Shown: positions 22,897 through 33,296 of the stretch, in pieces
Layout of the letters: every line of letters begins with the position of its first letter
How positions within the stretch are numbered: position 1 is the first letter of the stretch
From: Prostheceraeus crozeri
Lineage: Eukaryota > Platyhelminthes > Polycladida > Euryleptidae
DNA: 64,000 nucleotides
NCBI GenBank assembly: GCA_907163375.1
Contig: CAJQUW010012972.1
Location: 620,001-684,000, forward strand
Reading direction: 5' to 3'
Notes under the pieces: generated by a model
The model's database searches: none
Seen by the model: only the letters and a program-made list of their open reading frames with translations
Told to the model about the DNA's origin: nothing
Program-made: the position numbers and the translations under genes

Positions 22897-23136
22897 ATGC
22901 ACTATGCAGTGAGGAATGCTGAGAAGGGGATGGTGAAATCATCAAGTAAACTAATTTTCGTGTGCCTGCTATTTTCTCTAATAATTATCGGATTGACCAA
23001 CATATGGAGAAAACTTGTGCGCAATGATCTGAATTCTTCGAATCTGAAGGAATTTTGGCAATCGAAGCACTTTGCTGGAACTCACATTAATCCGCAAGCG
23101 ACGCACGACTTTTTTCCTATCTCTGCAAGGCATTAG
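22897..23136 (+). CDS. Small membrane-anchored ORF, unidentified
   Basis: A 79-codon ORF. After a short basic stretch it has one clear transmembrane segment (KLIFVCLLFSLIIIGLTNIW, about residues 20-38) followed by a hydrophilic tail. An internal ATG at 22930 would place the segment right at the N-terminus, like a signal anchor. It lies on the same strand as the two ORFs that follow, and small one-helix proteins are common in Polinton-like and adenovirus-like elements. The link is inference from position only; chance is possible at this length. Confidence 0.25.
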   Translation: MHYAVRNAEKGMVKSSSKLIFVCLLFSLIIIGLTNIWRKLVRNDLNSSNLKEFWQSKHFAGTHINPQATHDFFPISARH

Positions 23137-23422
23137 AAATTCCTTTTTGCCCACGTAGTAAGTTCCGCGATGTGCCGTCGATTTCGAATAAATCACACTT
23201 CTAGTAAACCGAAGCATATAAACACAATATTTAATTCTGTGGGCACATACATATAAAAGATTCTTCAATCGCGGAATTCCGAGCTTGATGTTTAGGAATC
23301 TCAACGTGCTAGTGCAATGCATTGAGGAAATAGCTGTGATTTTGATTATCTTGCCATTTTACTTGTAGCTACAGTTGGTATGCTTATACTTTGTTAATCT
23401 CGATCCCAGGTCAGTGCTTGTA

Positions 23423-23785
23423 ATGGCGCTACTGCTGAGTGATGGACTCAGGGCAGTCATCCATCACGATGAGACGGTGGTCGTTCGCGGAGATTTTTGG
23501 AGCGAGCATTGTTACATCGAGCCGGTGACCTACTTGAAGACTAACTTTGTTCCCATGGAATTGTATGTGGATGTCTACTTGGACGAGCTGGCGCGAACTG
23601 CTGAGCCAGTGTATCATCACAACGAGTTGACGCGCCAATGCCCAACGGTGGGCGCTCTGATAAAGTGCATTGAGACGACAGTCAACGCTTGGCTGATGTC
23701 CGAGAAGTCCAAGAGCTACAGATGTTTTCTTCCTGAATTCGAGCACGAGCTTCTTGCTATTTTCAATTTGCAGATTGTCACTTAA
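23423..23785 (+). CDS. Unidentified ORF in the Polinton-like segment
   Basis: About 120 codons from ATG 23423 to a TAA, markedly GC-richer than its flanks, with balanced composition typical of real coding DNA. It contains a predicted beta-rich middle (block FVPMELYVDVYLDELA) and a C-terminal helix. No domain recognised. It lies 245 bp before the capsid-like ORF on the same strand and may be another part of the same broken gene. A host exon cannot be excluded. Confidence 0.35.
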   Translation: MALLLSDGLRAVIHHDETVVVRGDFWSEHCYIEPVTYLKTNFVPMELYVDVYLDELARTAEPVYHHNELTRQCPTVGALIKCIETTVNAWLMSEKSKSYRCFLPEFEHELLAIFNLQIVT

Positions 23786-24030
23786 CATCAGTAAAATGTA
23801 TTATTATCATTATATATCATTAGTAAAAAGTGCCTAATAAAGAAGTTAGCATTGGAGTTACTGTGCCGACATTAAGAGCATTACATTTTGTCAAGGATTC
23901 GATGATTATATTGAATTCGAAACATTTACAGATTATCAGAATTCGCATTGACTTGAAGAGTACAAACAACATAACATGAATGTTTTCATCGCAGTTCAAA
24001 GACTGCAGTGTTTAGACACTCCCGCTGTCA

Positions 24031-24330
24031 ATGACACTCCATTATTTTCAATATTCATGTCCGTTCTGGTCCTTTATTAGAGTGACGGATTTCTATGCAC
24101 CTGACTATCCCCGCAGCGCAACCCTTGGTTTGCCGAGCGTTTTGAACAAGATGCTCGGCTTCAGTGGCAGTGATTTTAGTGCGGTCGTCCACACGGGCAA
24201 TGTGATAGCTGCGCGTGTGGACGAACGCGAGACGGAGCTCTTCCTGACTTCAGACATAATGGCATTCGGAGTTGGAGCCGTGCATACTTTTGAGGCCGAA
24301 GCCCCCGACCAGCCCGTCGGTCAATTTTGA
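24031..24330 (+). pseudogene. Possible Polinton/adintovirus penton-like capsid fragment
   Basis: A 99-codon ORF whose GC-rich body (24080-24330) carries a block ending NKMLGF followed, some 35 residues later, by ELFLTSDIMAFGVGA. The spacing of an LGF turn and then a hydrophobic strand with D-I and VG is the pattern I associate with the single jelly-roll penton (minor capsid) protein of Polintons/adintoviruses. The match is short and tentative. The first 15 residues differ in base composition and may be non-coding, so the true 5' border is probably near 24085. Together with the integrase at 18 kb it suggests a rearranged Polinton. Confidence 0.3.
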
Positions 24331-26234
24331 ATTCTCAGGCCCAGGACCGGTTCAAGCCCGTTAGCATTTCATTTCAGGCCCGTTATAATAAAACCAAATG
24401 TAGTGTATAATAATTAGATTATTAATTTATTGATTAATGACTTAAACAATCGCCACGTTTATGCATGCGGAAGAATAAACACTGAATGGGGAAAAGTTGA
24501 CACGAAAGACCGTGTAATTTCAAAACTTTTGGCTCGAGGAAAGAAAGAAAGATTAGGATGAAGCTGAAAAAAGAAGATAACTGTAGAGAAGCAATGTGAA
24601 GGACTATTGATACAAAGAATAGGCGAAGCTTGTGCATTAGCTGCTGTCAGTATGTACAATATAATTGAATGTATCCTCAGATATTTCATTGTATTACTGT
24701 TCAGAATCTGAAAGTTTTAACTTGTTGAATCATACACCAAACTCAGCAGAATTATTGAAAATCTAGCGGATTTTGATAATTCAGCGGGATTTTTTTGGCT
24801 TTTTTAGAAACACTGATACGCATCACATCATACATTGAAAATGAAGTGTGTAAATTTCTAAAACATTTCTCGTTTGGCAAAATATAGATATCGTTTACAA
24901 TGGCGTAGCAAGGATAGTCGATAAATTGGGATCTCTCATGAACTTATGTAATTTGCATAATCATATGACTAATTAAAACGTTAAAAGCTAACTATGACTA
25001 AGTATACTGCCGCTAACGACAAAGGAAACTACATTCCTGATCATTTTAATGTACTGCAAATTTGATTTGTAAATAGGAGTTATTAAGGCTTAATTTATAT
25101 ATGATATTGATATGGCCTACATTAGCACCGTAGATAATATTGCAGCCTATTCATCAAAATTATTGTGGAATTTTTCAAAGTGTAAAATAAAACCTATGAA
25201 ATTTTAGGAAATCCATGTGTTATGTCCAAACTAGTGTGCCATGACAGATTCCATGGACTTTTGAAGCTGCGATGGACAAATAACTGAAGTTTTGAACTTA
25301 CCAAAACGTCACTTTTTCTAAAATTGTAGTTTGGTTCGTTGGTCAGCAGTCCCAAATAATATAGGAATTGTTGAAATAATGAATTCGTCTTTGATTGGAG
25401 CAATCAAGAAGTTAAGAAATATTGCACACAGCAAGAATGAGAAAGGAAAGTATCACTGAATAATACAGTAAAAAATTCTCTATTTGCAGTCTTCACACTT
25501 CAGCATGTAATCGTTTTGCCAGAATTCGCGCATTACTTATGGACCATCATATGAATACTTTCACAGAAGAGGAATTTTTTAATACTTATAGGCAAGGGAT
25601 AAGCTTTAACATCCGGCTTGCCATGCATGATGCATACACAGACTGATGCTAATTTTTGACTCATTCAAACAGTGATTTGGTTGTATTTCTGTACCATCTT
25701 TACCTTTGACTTTCATATCTTTCGAAGTACATTGAATATCTAAAGAGAATGACGACTGCTAAGTCAATACAAGACACCAACACCCTTGATTCCCCGACCG
25801 CACTCGCCCGACCTAGAAATCGAACCGATGTCCGCGGTGGAGACGAGCTCGCACCTTCTTCACAAGGCCACGCTGACGGTTGAAGGCAGAAGTTATCTCT
25901 AAGTGAAATCGACAGCATATTGTCATATTATTATTGACAGGACGCTACCACGCTTTCCACAGTTTGATTGAAAGATAGCAATCAGCAGCCGCTTTTTTCC
26001 TCGAGGAAAGCTGCGCAACACAGCATGTGGTCTTGCTACAAACTGCGAGTGAGAGTCTTTGGCAAACAAAGGCGCTAATACATATATCCTTCATCGCAGC
26101 TATGCAGTCGCAAATTCCTTTCAGTGGATTTTCAGTGTTGCACCAACCTCAAGGAGGGCATTTTTCGGATACTCCTCCCAAACCACAACTCAATATTTCA
26201 GTTGCGCAATAAACCTGTTTTGCACAGTTTTCGC
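24331..26234. other. No gene recognised
   Basis: AT-rich, with only short ORFs without motifs (24434-24689 and 25194-25403 minus, 25700-25918 minus). Nothing further is seen. Confidence 0.35.
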
Positions 26235-26614
26235 CAGGGTCTCGGAACCACGGTCCAGCTATTACGGCTCCGGCTCTCTACGCCAGTGATTCTCAACCTT
26301 TTTCTGCCCTGATCGCACGATCTGAATTCTGTGACATCCCGTTCGCACTCGGTTTGATTTTGTCTGCTCATGTGTTACTTTTCCTTTTTCTCTCCCACTT
26401 CAATGTGAGTGACATCAATATTTTAAGTAGTTTACCCGTACCGTACCCCTCCCGCACTGCGATAGAGTGTTACTTGAGAACAAACCTTTGTGATGAAAAG
26501 AAGCGTGAATTTCGTCTTAATATATGATTGTGTGACAACACTAACAGGGCAAGCGACAGAAGAGCCAACGCTGCACTTACACACTACAATTGCGCAGTCA
26601 CTTTTATTAATGGT

Positions 26615-28788
26615 TCATTTGCTGCTGGTGAGCTTGACACAAACGCTCAAAGTTTGGTGGGACTCACAAACGATCACTTTCTCCAACGCTGCCCGCATTG
26701 CACCATCAAAGGTGTCGTCCCCGAGACGGTTTCGCTTCTTCGTTTTGATCTCCACCAGCACTGAAAACCCTGATTCGGACAGCCAGGTTGAGGGCATGAT
26801 TGTGAGTAACCTCACTGCCCGCTCGGCGAGATCGGCGTACTCCGGATCACCCCGAAGCATTTTTATCCAGAATGATTCGTAGTTCCCGCTATCGAACAGT
26901 GCTTTCTTCTCTAGATCGTTGCGAAGGTTTATGAGTTTTTCCGATTCTTCCACGTGGTCGGCTTTCGTAAACGGGTTCAGAACCCAACTATTCTTCAATA
27001 GATCAGCGGTTTCCCTTTCTGCGAAGTAGAGAAAAAGCCTCTTGCTCAGAAATTTCAGGTGTACCAGCACCAGTTTCTTGACTGCTTCGGGCAATTTCGG
27101 CTGCAACGTCTCCCATTCACAAGTATGAAGAAACTCATTGAGCTCGGCGAAGCTGGAGAAGTCTGATTGCTCCGCCTTCGTCTTCCAAAGTTCCACCTTC
27201 GTTTTCAGAGATTCTATGCGTGAGTTGAGAACGAAAACATTCTTTTTCTTTCCCTGAAGACTGAGGTTGGCTTTTTGGAGGTGTTGAAAGATCGAAGACA
27301 GATACATTAGCCTTGCCATCCACTCCAGTTCTTCAAACTTTTTGGCCTTTGAAGGGTCTGAAAGCAAAGATTTAACGTAGTGGGGGCATCAACTCACGTC
27401 ACAGTCATAAAATGCACTCACCCGTATCAGCAAAGTAGCAGTGAAGCTCTTCCTTCAGCTCAATAAAACGGTTTAGCGTTCTTCCACTGCTCAGCCATCG
27501 GACTTCGGTCCAGAACAGAAGTTGGCCGGACTGAACACAGCTTTCCATTTCTTCACAGAGGACTTGGAACTTACAGGAATTTTTCGGGCTTGACTTAACA
27601 CTGTTAATCATTTTCACGACATCTTGAAGTGTCGCCTTCAGGTTAAGAAGGTCTCTCTCATCATCTGGCTCTTCCTTTTTTCCGACATCAAGCTTAGCCA
27701 CCAGAGCTTCTCGGTGAATGACGCAGTGGGTTACCGTTGCCTCCGGAGCCACTTCCTTCACTCGGCTGGCAACCCCCTTGTGCTTGCCGAACATTGCCGC
27801 TGCGCCATCCACTGTCACCGAAGTACACTTTTCCCATGGTATTGATACTTTCTTGATGCTGTCATCGAGCTTCTGGAAGATAGCTTTACCTGTCGTGGAA
27901 GTACCCACTGGTTCGCACTGAAAAAAGTGCTCGGCAAACTCCTCCTTGTTCATGTCTGGAAACCGTGTGTAGAGAATCAGTTGCGACTTGTTCGTCAGAT
28001 CCGTCGTTTCGTCCATCTGGATTCCAAAGCATGGCGCCTTTTTCATTCTCTGAACAAGTTGCTGCTTCAAATCTTCGGCAATTTCGACAGCCCGCCGAGC
28101 GCACGTGTCATTGGACAGAGAGAGCTTCCTCACATCGTTCACTTGGCTTGTTGTTCCAAGGTTCCGAGCTGCAATTTCTAAGCACGGCTTTATGACTTTC
28201 TCCGCCAACGTGAAGGCTTGTTTTTCCTTCAGGAGCTCGTGTGTAATTTGAAAGGTGGTTAGCAAGAGAGGAAAGTCGATCTTCGAACGAGTGGCAGCCT
28301 TCATATTCTTTTGAACTTGGAAAAAGCGGTCTCTCTCCAGGGCAAAAAACAGTTTGGACTTGTTTTGTGTTGCCCATGCCTCTCGTGCAAATGCTTCTTC
28401 AGTTTGTCCCGTGACAAGGACGAATTTCCGAACTCGATATGGCAGAATATGCCGATCGTTGAAGGGTAGTCGGAGTTATCCTTCCGGACGAAGCCAAAGT
28501 CAGCGAAGTCTTCCGACCACTTTCGGTTCTTTTTGCCTTGCTTTTGTGATTTCGAGGGATTGCCAACAGATATCGACACTGAAGGAGTATTCATAGTCAC
28601 TGCCAGGTCTTTGTCGGCGAGAGAACCAGTATCGGAATGGGAAGCATCAGGTGAAGTTGATCTGTGTCGCTTTGATTGAATCTGAGCCTGCGTGAGAATT
28701 AAATTAGGATTAGGGCCAAGTCTGCAAAACTTTTAAAACATCATCTCACCTGAGGAAAAAAATCTAGCAATGTTCGTTTTTGAGCCAT
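26615..28788 (-). CDS. ZBED-type hAT transposase, three exons, one frameshift
   Basis: Transposase of the hAT superfamily, of the group annotated in animals as ZBED5/SCAND3/GTF2IRD2-like. Exon 1 (28788-28750) encodes 13 residues, MAQKRTLLDFFPQ, the usual N-terminus of this group. Intron 1 (28749-28688) begins GTGAGA and ends CACGCAG. Exon 2 (28687-27421) holds a BED zinc finger region (C...KLKKHLHERH; the first Cys is not seen) and the catalytic core with FGIQMDETTD, VDGAAAMFG and WLSSGRTLNRF. Intron 2 (27420-27358) begins GTGAGT and ends TTTCAG. Exon 3 (27357-26615) ends in the hAT dimerisation block (TWLSESGFSVLVEIKTKKRNRL). The total is near 680 residues, normal for the family. One missing base in an A-run near 28368 breaks exon 2; it may be decay or an assembly error. 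Confidence 0.85.
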
Positions 28789-29170
28789 CATGAAATAATA
28801 CAACGCGGTTTCTGTTATGAAAAGTCACTGCGAGCACGTTTGTGTTAGGGAGTTTGACAGCTACGGTCAGAGAGAATAAAGGGAATGAGAGACGACGTAG
28901 CATATCTTCCCTACAGTGCCATTCGACCGCAGTCATCGGAGCGCTGCGCGCGCGCATTGACTACAGCGCCGCCGACAATCGACACAGTCACTCAACAAGC
29001 GCAATCGCTTTGCACAAGCGCGCTACTGTCAAACACACTCTCACGCTGCAGTCAGCTAGTTGTAGACTGAGATTTTCCCAGCGCACACACAGCAGGGACA
29101 ATTTCTGCTGTCCAATCCATTGAGCGGTACCCCGTGTTTTCGATTTACATTACTTCGGCCTTGTTTGCAC

Positions 29171-29271
29171 TCGATCGCACTCTCATCTCTGATCGCACTC
29201 TCATCTCTGATCGCACTTCTTAATTTTTCAATCGCACAAGTGCGATCAGATCGCACTGTTGAGAAACACTG
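29171..29271. promoter_or_regulatory. GATCGCAC subterminal array of the ZBED hAT
   Basis: Five or more copies of GATCGCAC, ATCGCAC or the inverse lie in the last 100 bp. Three of them are in a near-tandem unit containing TCTCATCTCT, and one pair forms CAAGTGCGATCAGATCGCAC. A single CTGATCGCACGATCTG sits 30 bp inside the opposite end. Such arrays are transposase-binding sites in other hATs; here that role is inferred. They also lie upstream of the transposase ATG. Confidence 0.65.
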
Positions 29272-29556
29272 CTCCAGGCTGTGTAGTCGGGCCCTCAACA
29301 CTAGACTGAAAATGAGACTTTCCAGAATGACGTGCACTCACTGCCTACTACGAAACTTCTCATCTGTCGAGGTCTACCCGGTACCTCTGACGATGTCAGA
29401 CATAATCAAAGAAAGCACATCCAATGGGAAGCAGACTGAGGTTTGCGGCAAAATGATAACCACCAAGCTGTCAAGCTTTGAAGCCTCTAATATTCATCAA
29501 TCAAGTGAAACAATTGGATACTTCCAAATTGAACCAAAATTATTTTTATATCATGA

Positions 29557-29916
29557 TCACTTCTTTAGAAGTATTTTATTGAAAATGAGGCACTCATAAA
29601 ACAACCATGCATTTTTAAGGAAATAATTACGATACCTATAGGCTAGAAAAAACCAATAATGTGTTTTAATAATAAGTGCATTAAATTTGATGCGAGAAGG
29701 CATGTGTATGTTGCTCGCCAAAAGCGCTTCGCTCGACAGTCGTGTTTTCGACTGAAACACAATCTTGAGGAAGTCCGCGATCTCCTTTAAAATCCAGATA
29801 AATAACTCGTAGCAGGTAATGTATTGAGTGGAGAGATGAAGGCCAATAGGTTTTGGGAGATCTACAACGATGACACATACTTGCATTCGTTCAACGACAT
29901 TGTGAAATATCACCAT
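29557..29916 (-). pseudogene. Possible transposase C-terminal remnant in the outer hAT
   Basis: A 119-codon minus ORF. The segment SKTRLSSEALLASNIHM (29740-29690 area) resembles the K-R-x-RL-S-x-E helix that closes hAT dimerisation domains; the rest is not recognised. It lies inside the right arm of the outer hAT, which supports the reading but does not prove it. The similarity is short and could be chance. Confidence 0.25.
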
Positions 29917-30045
29917 TTTCTCGCTAAGTGATTGAAATTAAATACGTATGAAAATCCAAGACGGAGCCGCAGCCGTGGTATTTTCTGTCGGCTCCGGCTC
30001 CAACCTGCTACCACGGCTCCGGGCGACTCCGGCTCCGAGTCCCTG

Positions 30046-32073
30046 GCTTTTGCATATAGTTTTGCACATAGGTTTTGCATCTGATAACTTTGAATTGATA
30101 ACTATTCCATGCTCATCGGACAATAACCCGATCTGCCCTGTATTGAGTTTCACTCGTGAATTTTCACTAAAATGATGCCAAATTCACGTGTTGCATATTA
30201 TGGATGTACTTTTTAAATGAAAAGAACAACCGAGAGAAATCCTTTCATTTATTTCCCACCGATGAAACCATGAAGGCTGAATGAATTAAGGATGTTAAAT
30301 GTAGAACATTCATAATATTATAAGGACAGAGCAATTTTTCAAATAAGATTTCAATAATTTAACTTTAATTACCCAATTATATGCAATCAAAAGTAGCGAG
30401 ATTATCTAATGTCATCGAAAAAGGACATCTAGATTCTTGTCGAACAAAAGAACTTGACTTGTCTGAGCTTAGTTTTACTGATTCCTTGCGTTGCCCTCTA
30501 CTTAGCTTGGTCATGAAATAAATGAAAAGTCTTCTTCTGATACTAATGAAATTGATCGTCTCAAACAGAAAATGAAATATTTAGAATAATAGAATGAACG
30601 ATTGAAACGTCGAATTAGGATCCTATGTAGACGCCGGAATGTGCACATAGTACAAACTACAAAGACACAGAACAAAGAATAAATTTGCATCCGCACAAGA
30701 TTTGGTGAATGTCTTCAAAAAGAAATTCAATATTTCTTCGGATTATGCGCCCGATCTAAAAGAGCGGTTCTCTGAATCCTCAGCTTCTTTAATGAAGGAT
30801 TTGCTGCAATGAAAACGTCCAAAGACATGCTCAACAGCGATCAAAGAATTGTTTTCTGTTATTTATGATCGAAATACAAGTGCCGATCGATCCGCAGATG
30901 TTTAAATTTTGTCAGCGCTGTCGATCTGCTCTTGTGTATGAATGAGGATTGTCTCCATGGTTTCACTCAGCAAACTCTGAATGAAACCCTAGCTATGTAT
31001 GTACCTGCACATGAAGAACGAGGTCTCCAGACAATAACAATAAAAATCGATTTTGTGATTTAATCATGAATAGCATGACTCGTAAAAACATTTCAGTGGT
31101 GTAAAAAATATAGAAATAATTTTGTATATGTTGACTTTGGATTTAACAAGGCAAAGTATTCTCATCTAACAACTACGTAGGTGAAAATTAGATGCTATAT
31201 TTAAGCAGTTGTGACAAAATACGGAAGCAATACACTACAGGCCCATGTTCGTGAACATGACATATAAGTCCACATGCATTTCGATATCGCAAACGTAGAT
31301 ACGTGTATATACATATTGTTAAGCATTTCTGAAAATTTGATCCAGTAATTTTATTATTCAAAGTAACTAAATAAGTTTGTCTATATACTTCGAAATCGGG
31401 ACACCCTTCTGTTTGTTTTCTGTGTATAATTCATTACATAAAAATACGCAGTTACTATAATAAAGAAAATTGCATGACGCGAACTTTCTCCGTAGATCTC
31501 GAAGCACAGTCATTAGAAAGTGGAGTATATTGCTTCGATTGTCCTACAAATGTTGCTTTGCGTTTCAGCATTTCTAACTTTTGATCCAGAAATGCGATTG
31601 ACTTCATCTTGGGACACATTCAGAGCACGAGGATCAATTAAACTTTTTATGTCATCGATGAAATATCAACAGAAAAAAGTTAGTCAGTGAACGAAAACCA
31701 GTTAAGCGCTAAAATCTGACAAGTTTCCTCTATTTGCGTAGCCGACTAAATGCTTCCCTGTAGAGATGTAATCGATGATATGAATAGGAAATGTTTCTCA
31801 TACGTTTATGAGACATGCATTATAAAGATGAAATCAATCGGACTATTCAGTCAACTTTCAGTCAACACTACAGCCAGTGTTATGACTGGAATTTTAATGC
31901 TGATTGCGTTAATCCTCCACCGAAGTAGTGCAACGAAGCTGACAAGGTTCCCCTTTATCGATTGCTTTGTCATAGGCTGTCGTATTAACAGCGCCGCCAT
32001 TGAGATCCGATGAGATTGGCGGTCTATTTTTTCTGCCTCTCGAGTGCCAATTGTCTGACGCACTTGTCGCGTG
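30046..32073. other. No gene recognised
   Basis: AT-rich. Around 30540-30900 several frames show charged, coiled-coil-like stretches broken by stops, perhaps the trace of an old transposase, but nothing I can name. 31750-32013 is a short ORF without motif. Confidence 0.3.
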
Positions 32074-32291
32074 TTAACACTAGCATGCCGAAGTGTGTCA
32101 AAATGACACATTCGCATTTTGAAATCAATGTAACTCTTAGAGTATTTATAATCTGAGAACCAAACGTAATGACGTTAATTCCCTTCGTATGAGGGTCAAT
32201 TTGCATCTATCATTTTTAATGTCAGTTATATAGTTTCACTTTGATAGAGAATTTACCTAGAATGCCGGTGATGTGTCAAAATGGCACATCA
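32074..32291 (+). repeat. Two piggyBac-like end motifs in tandem
   Basis: TTAA at 32074-32077 is followed by CACTAGCATGCCGAAG and TGTGTCAAAATGACACAT. At 32256-32291 a similar string (CCTAGAATGCCGGTGA then TGTGTCAAAATGGCACAT) repeats in the same direction. TTAA plus CACTAG plus GTGTCAAAATGACAC is the kind of end I associate with piggyBac-like elements in animals. No opposite end or transposase is seen. Confidence 0.4.
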
Positions 32292-32548
32292 CTATTATTG
32301 GGCAAATTATCACGATTTAATCGACACGTTTGCGTAGTCAATTGATTACAAATAGTAAACTGCCTCTACAGGAGTTAGGAAAACTTACCAAAGATCATTT
32401 GAGTTGGATGCATGCATCATTAATGTACAATTACATACATGCATGTACAGTTGCCTCATAACCATAACAGAAATACCTTCCTAAGTCATGTGTCTGTAAT
32501 ACAGCAGTAAAAAAGACAATCTCAAGCAGGCCTACAATTGTAAAGCAA

Positions 32549-33296
32549 TAGTCCGGGAGCTAGCGTGAAGTTGTGCAGGGAACGAGGTAGTACATAAAAC
32601 TTTCACATAGCATAATACACCTCTAACCTACTGCAAAACTTCGCGTCTGCCGGATCAGATCATTTGCTTTTAAGAAATAGAGAGGATAACAAAATCCTAA
32701 GTATTTCCAGTGGTAAAATTGTGACATTTAAGGTGTTGACTCCATTTTTTCGAGTTTTTGCTCATAAAAGTTACACAAATTGGTATTTTGTTGAACTGGT
32801 TATTACAGAAATCATCTACAGATCATGATCTTTCAAATGAGTTATCATTCAGTGACAGAGGATGATGTAAAGTGTACAAACAGACACTTTTCGTTAAAGT
32901 ATATCAACATTTTACCTGAAATTTCTATGTCAAAATTTGCAGTTACACCAACGAAAAGTGTCTGTTTGTACACTTTACTTCATCCTCTGTCACTGAATGA
33001 TAACTCATTTGAAAGATCATGATCTGTAGATGATTTCTATAATAACCAGTTCAACAAAATACCAACTTGTACATTTTTTATGAGCAAAAACTCGAAAAAA
33101 TGGAGTCACCACTATAAATGTCACAATTTTACCACTGGAAATACATAGGATTTTGTTATCCTCTCTATTTCTTAAAAGCAAATGATCTGATCCGGCAGAC
33201 GCGAAGTTTTGCAGTAGGTTAGAGGTGTACTATGCCATGAGAGAGTTTTGTGTACTACCTCGTTCCCTGCACAAGTTCGCGCTGGCTCCCGGACTA
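32549..33296. mobile_element. 748-bp foldback element with 350-bp arms
   Basis: Left arm 32549-32899 and right arm 32950-33296 are inverse copies differing at about one base in twenty, separated by a 50-base loop. The outermost bases read TAGTCCGGGAGC and GCTCCCGGACTA, so a TA target duplication with GTCCGGGAGC ends is likely, as for Tc1/mariner-type MITEs. No protein is encoded; the small ORFs inside are mirror images. A transcript through it would fold into a very long hairpin. Confidence 0.9.

Larger units (their letters stand above)
26284..29271 (-). mobile_element. Nested ZBED-type hAT transposon, nearly intact
   Basis: The terminal repeats CAGTG(A/T)TTCTCAAC lie at 26284 and, inverted, ending at 29271. 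The flanking 8-mers CTCTACGC and CTCCAGGC match at six of eight positions, fitting hAT insertion. It carries one minus-strand transposase gene with two short introns, and a subterminal array of GATCGCAC boxes at the 5' end of the gene. The whole 2,988 bp has one visible coding lesion. Confidence 0.85.
26235..30045. mobile_element. Outer hAT-like element, split by the ZBED hAT
   Basis: The ends CAGGG(T/A)CTCGGA(A/G)CC face each other at 26235 and 30045, each followed inward by several GGCTCCGG-type repeats. The flanking 8-mers GTTTTCGC and GCTTTTGC match at six of eight positions, the target length of hAT elements. Removing the nested 2,988-bp element plus one 8-bp duplication leaves about 0.8 kb, close to the size of the hAT MITE at 40867-41647. 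The right part holds a possible trace of a transposase C-terminus. Confidence 0.6.

Noticed and set aside
26490..26882. Plus-strand ORFs over the 3' end of the ZBED gene
   Set aside because: They are antisense to the well-supported dimerisation domain on the minus strand.
27624..28195. Plus-strand ORFs at 27.6-28.2 kb
   Set aside because: Shadows of exon 2 of the ZBED-type transposase.
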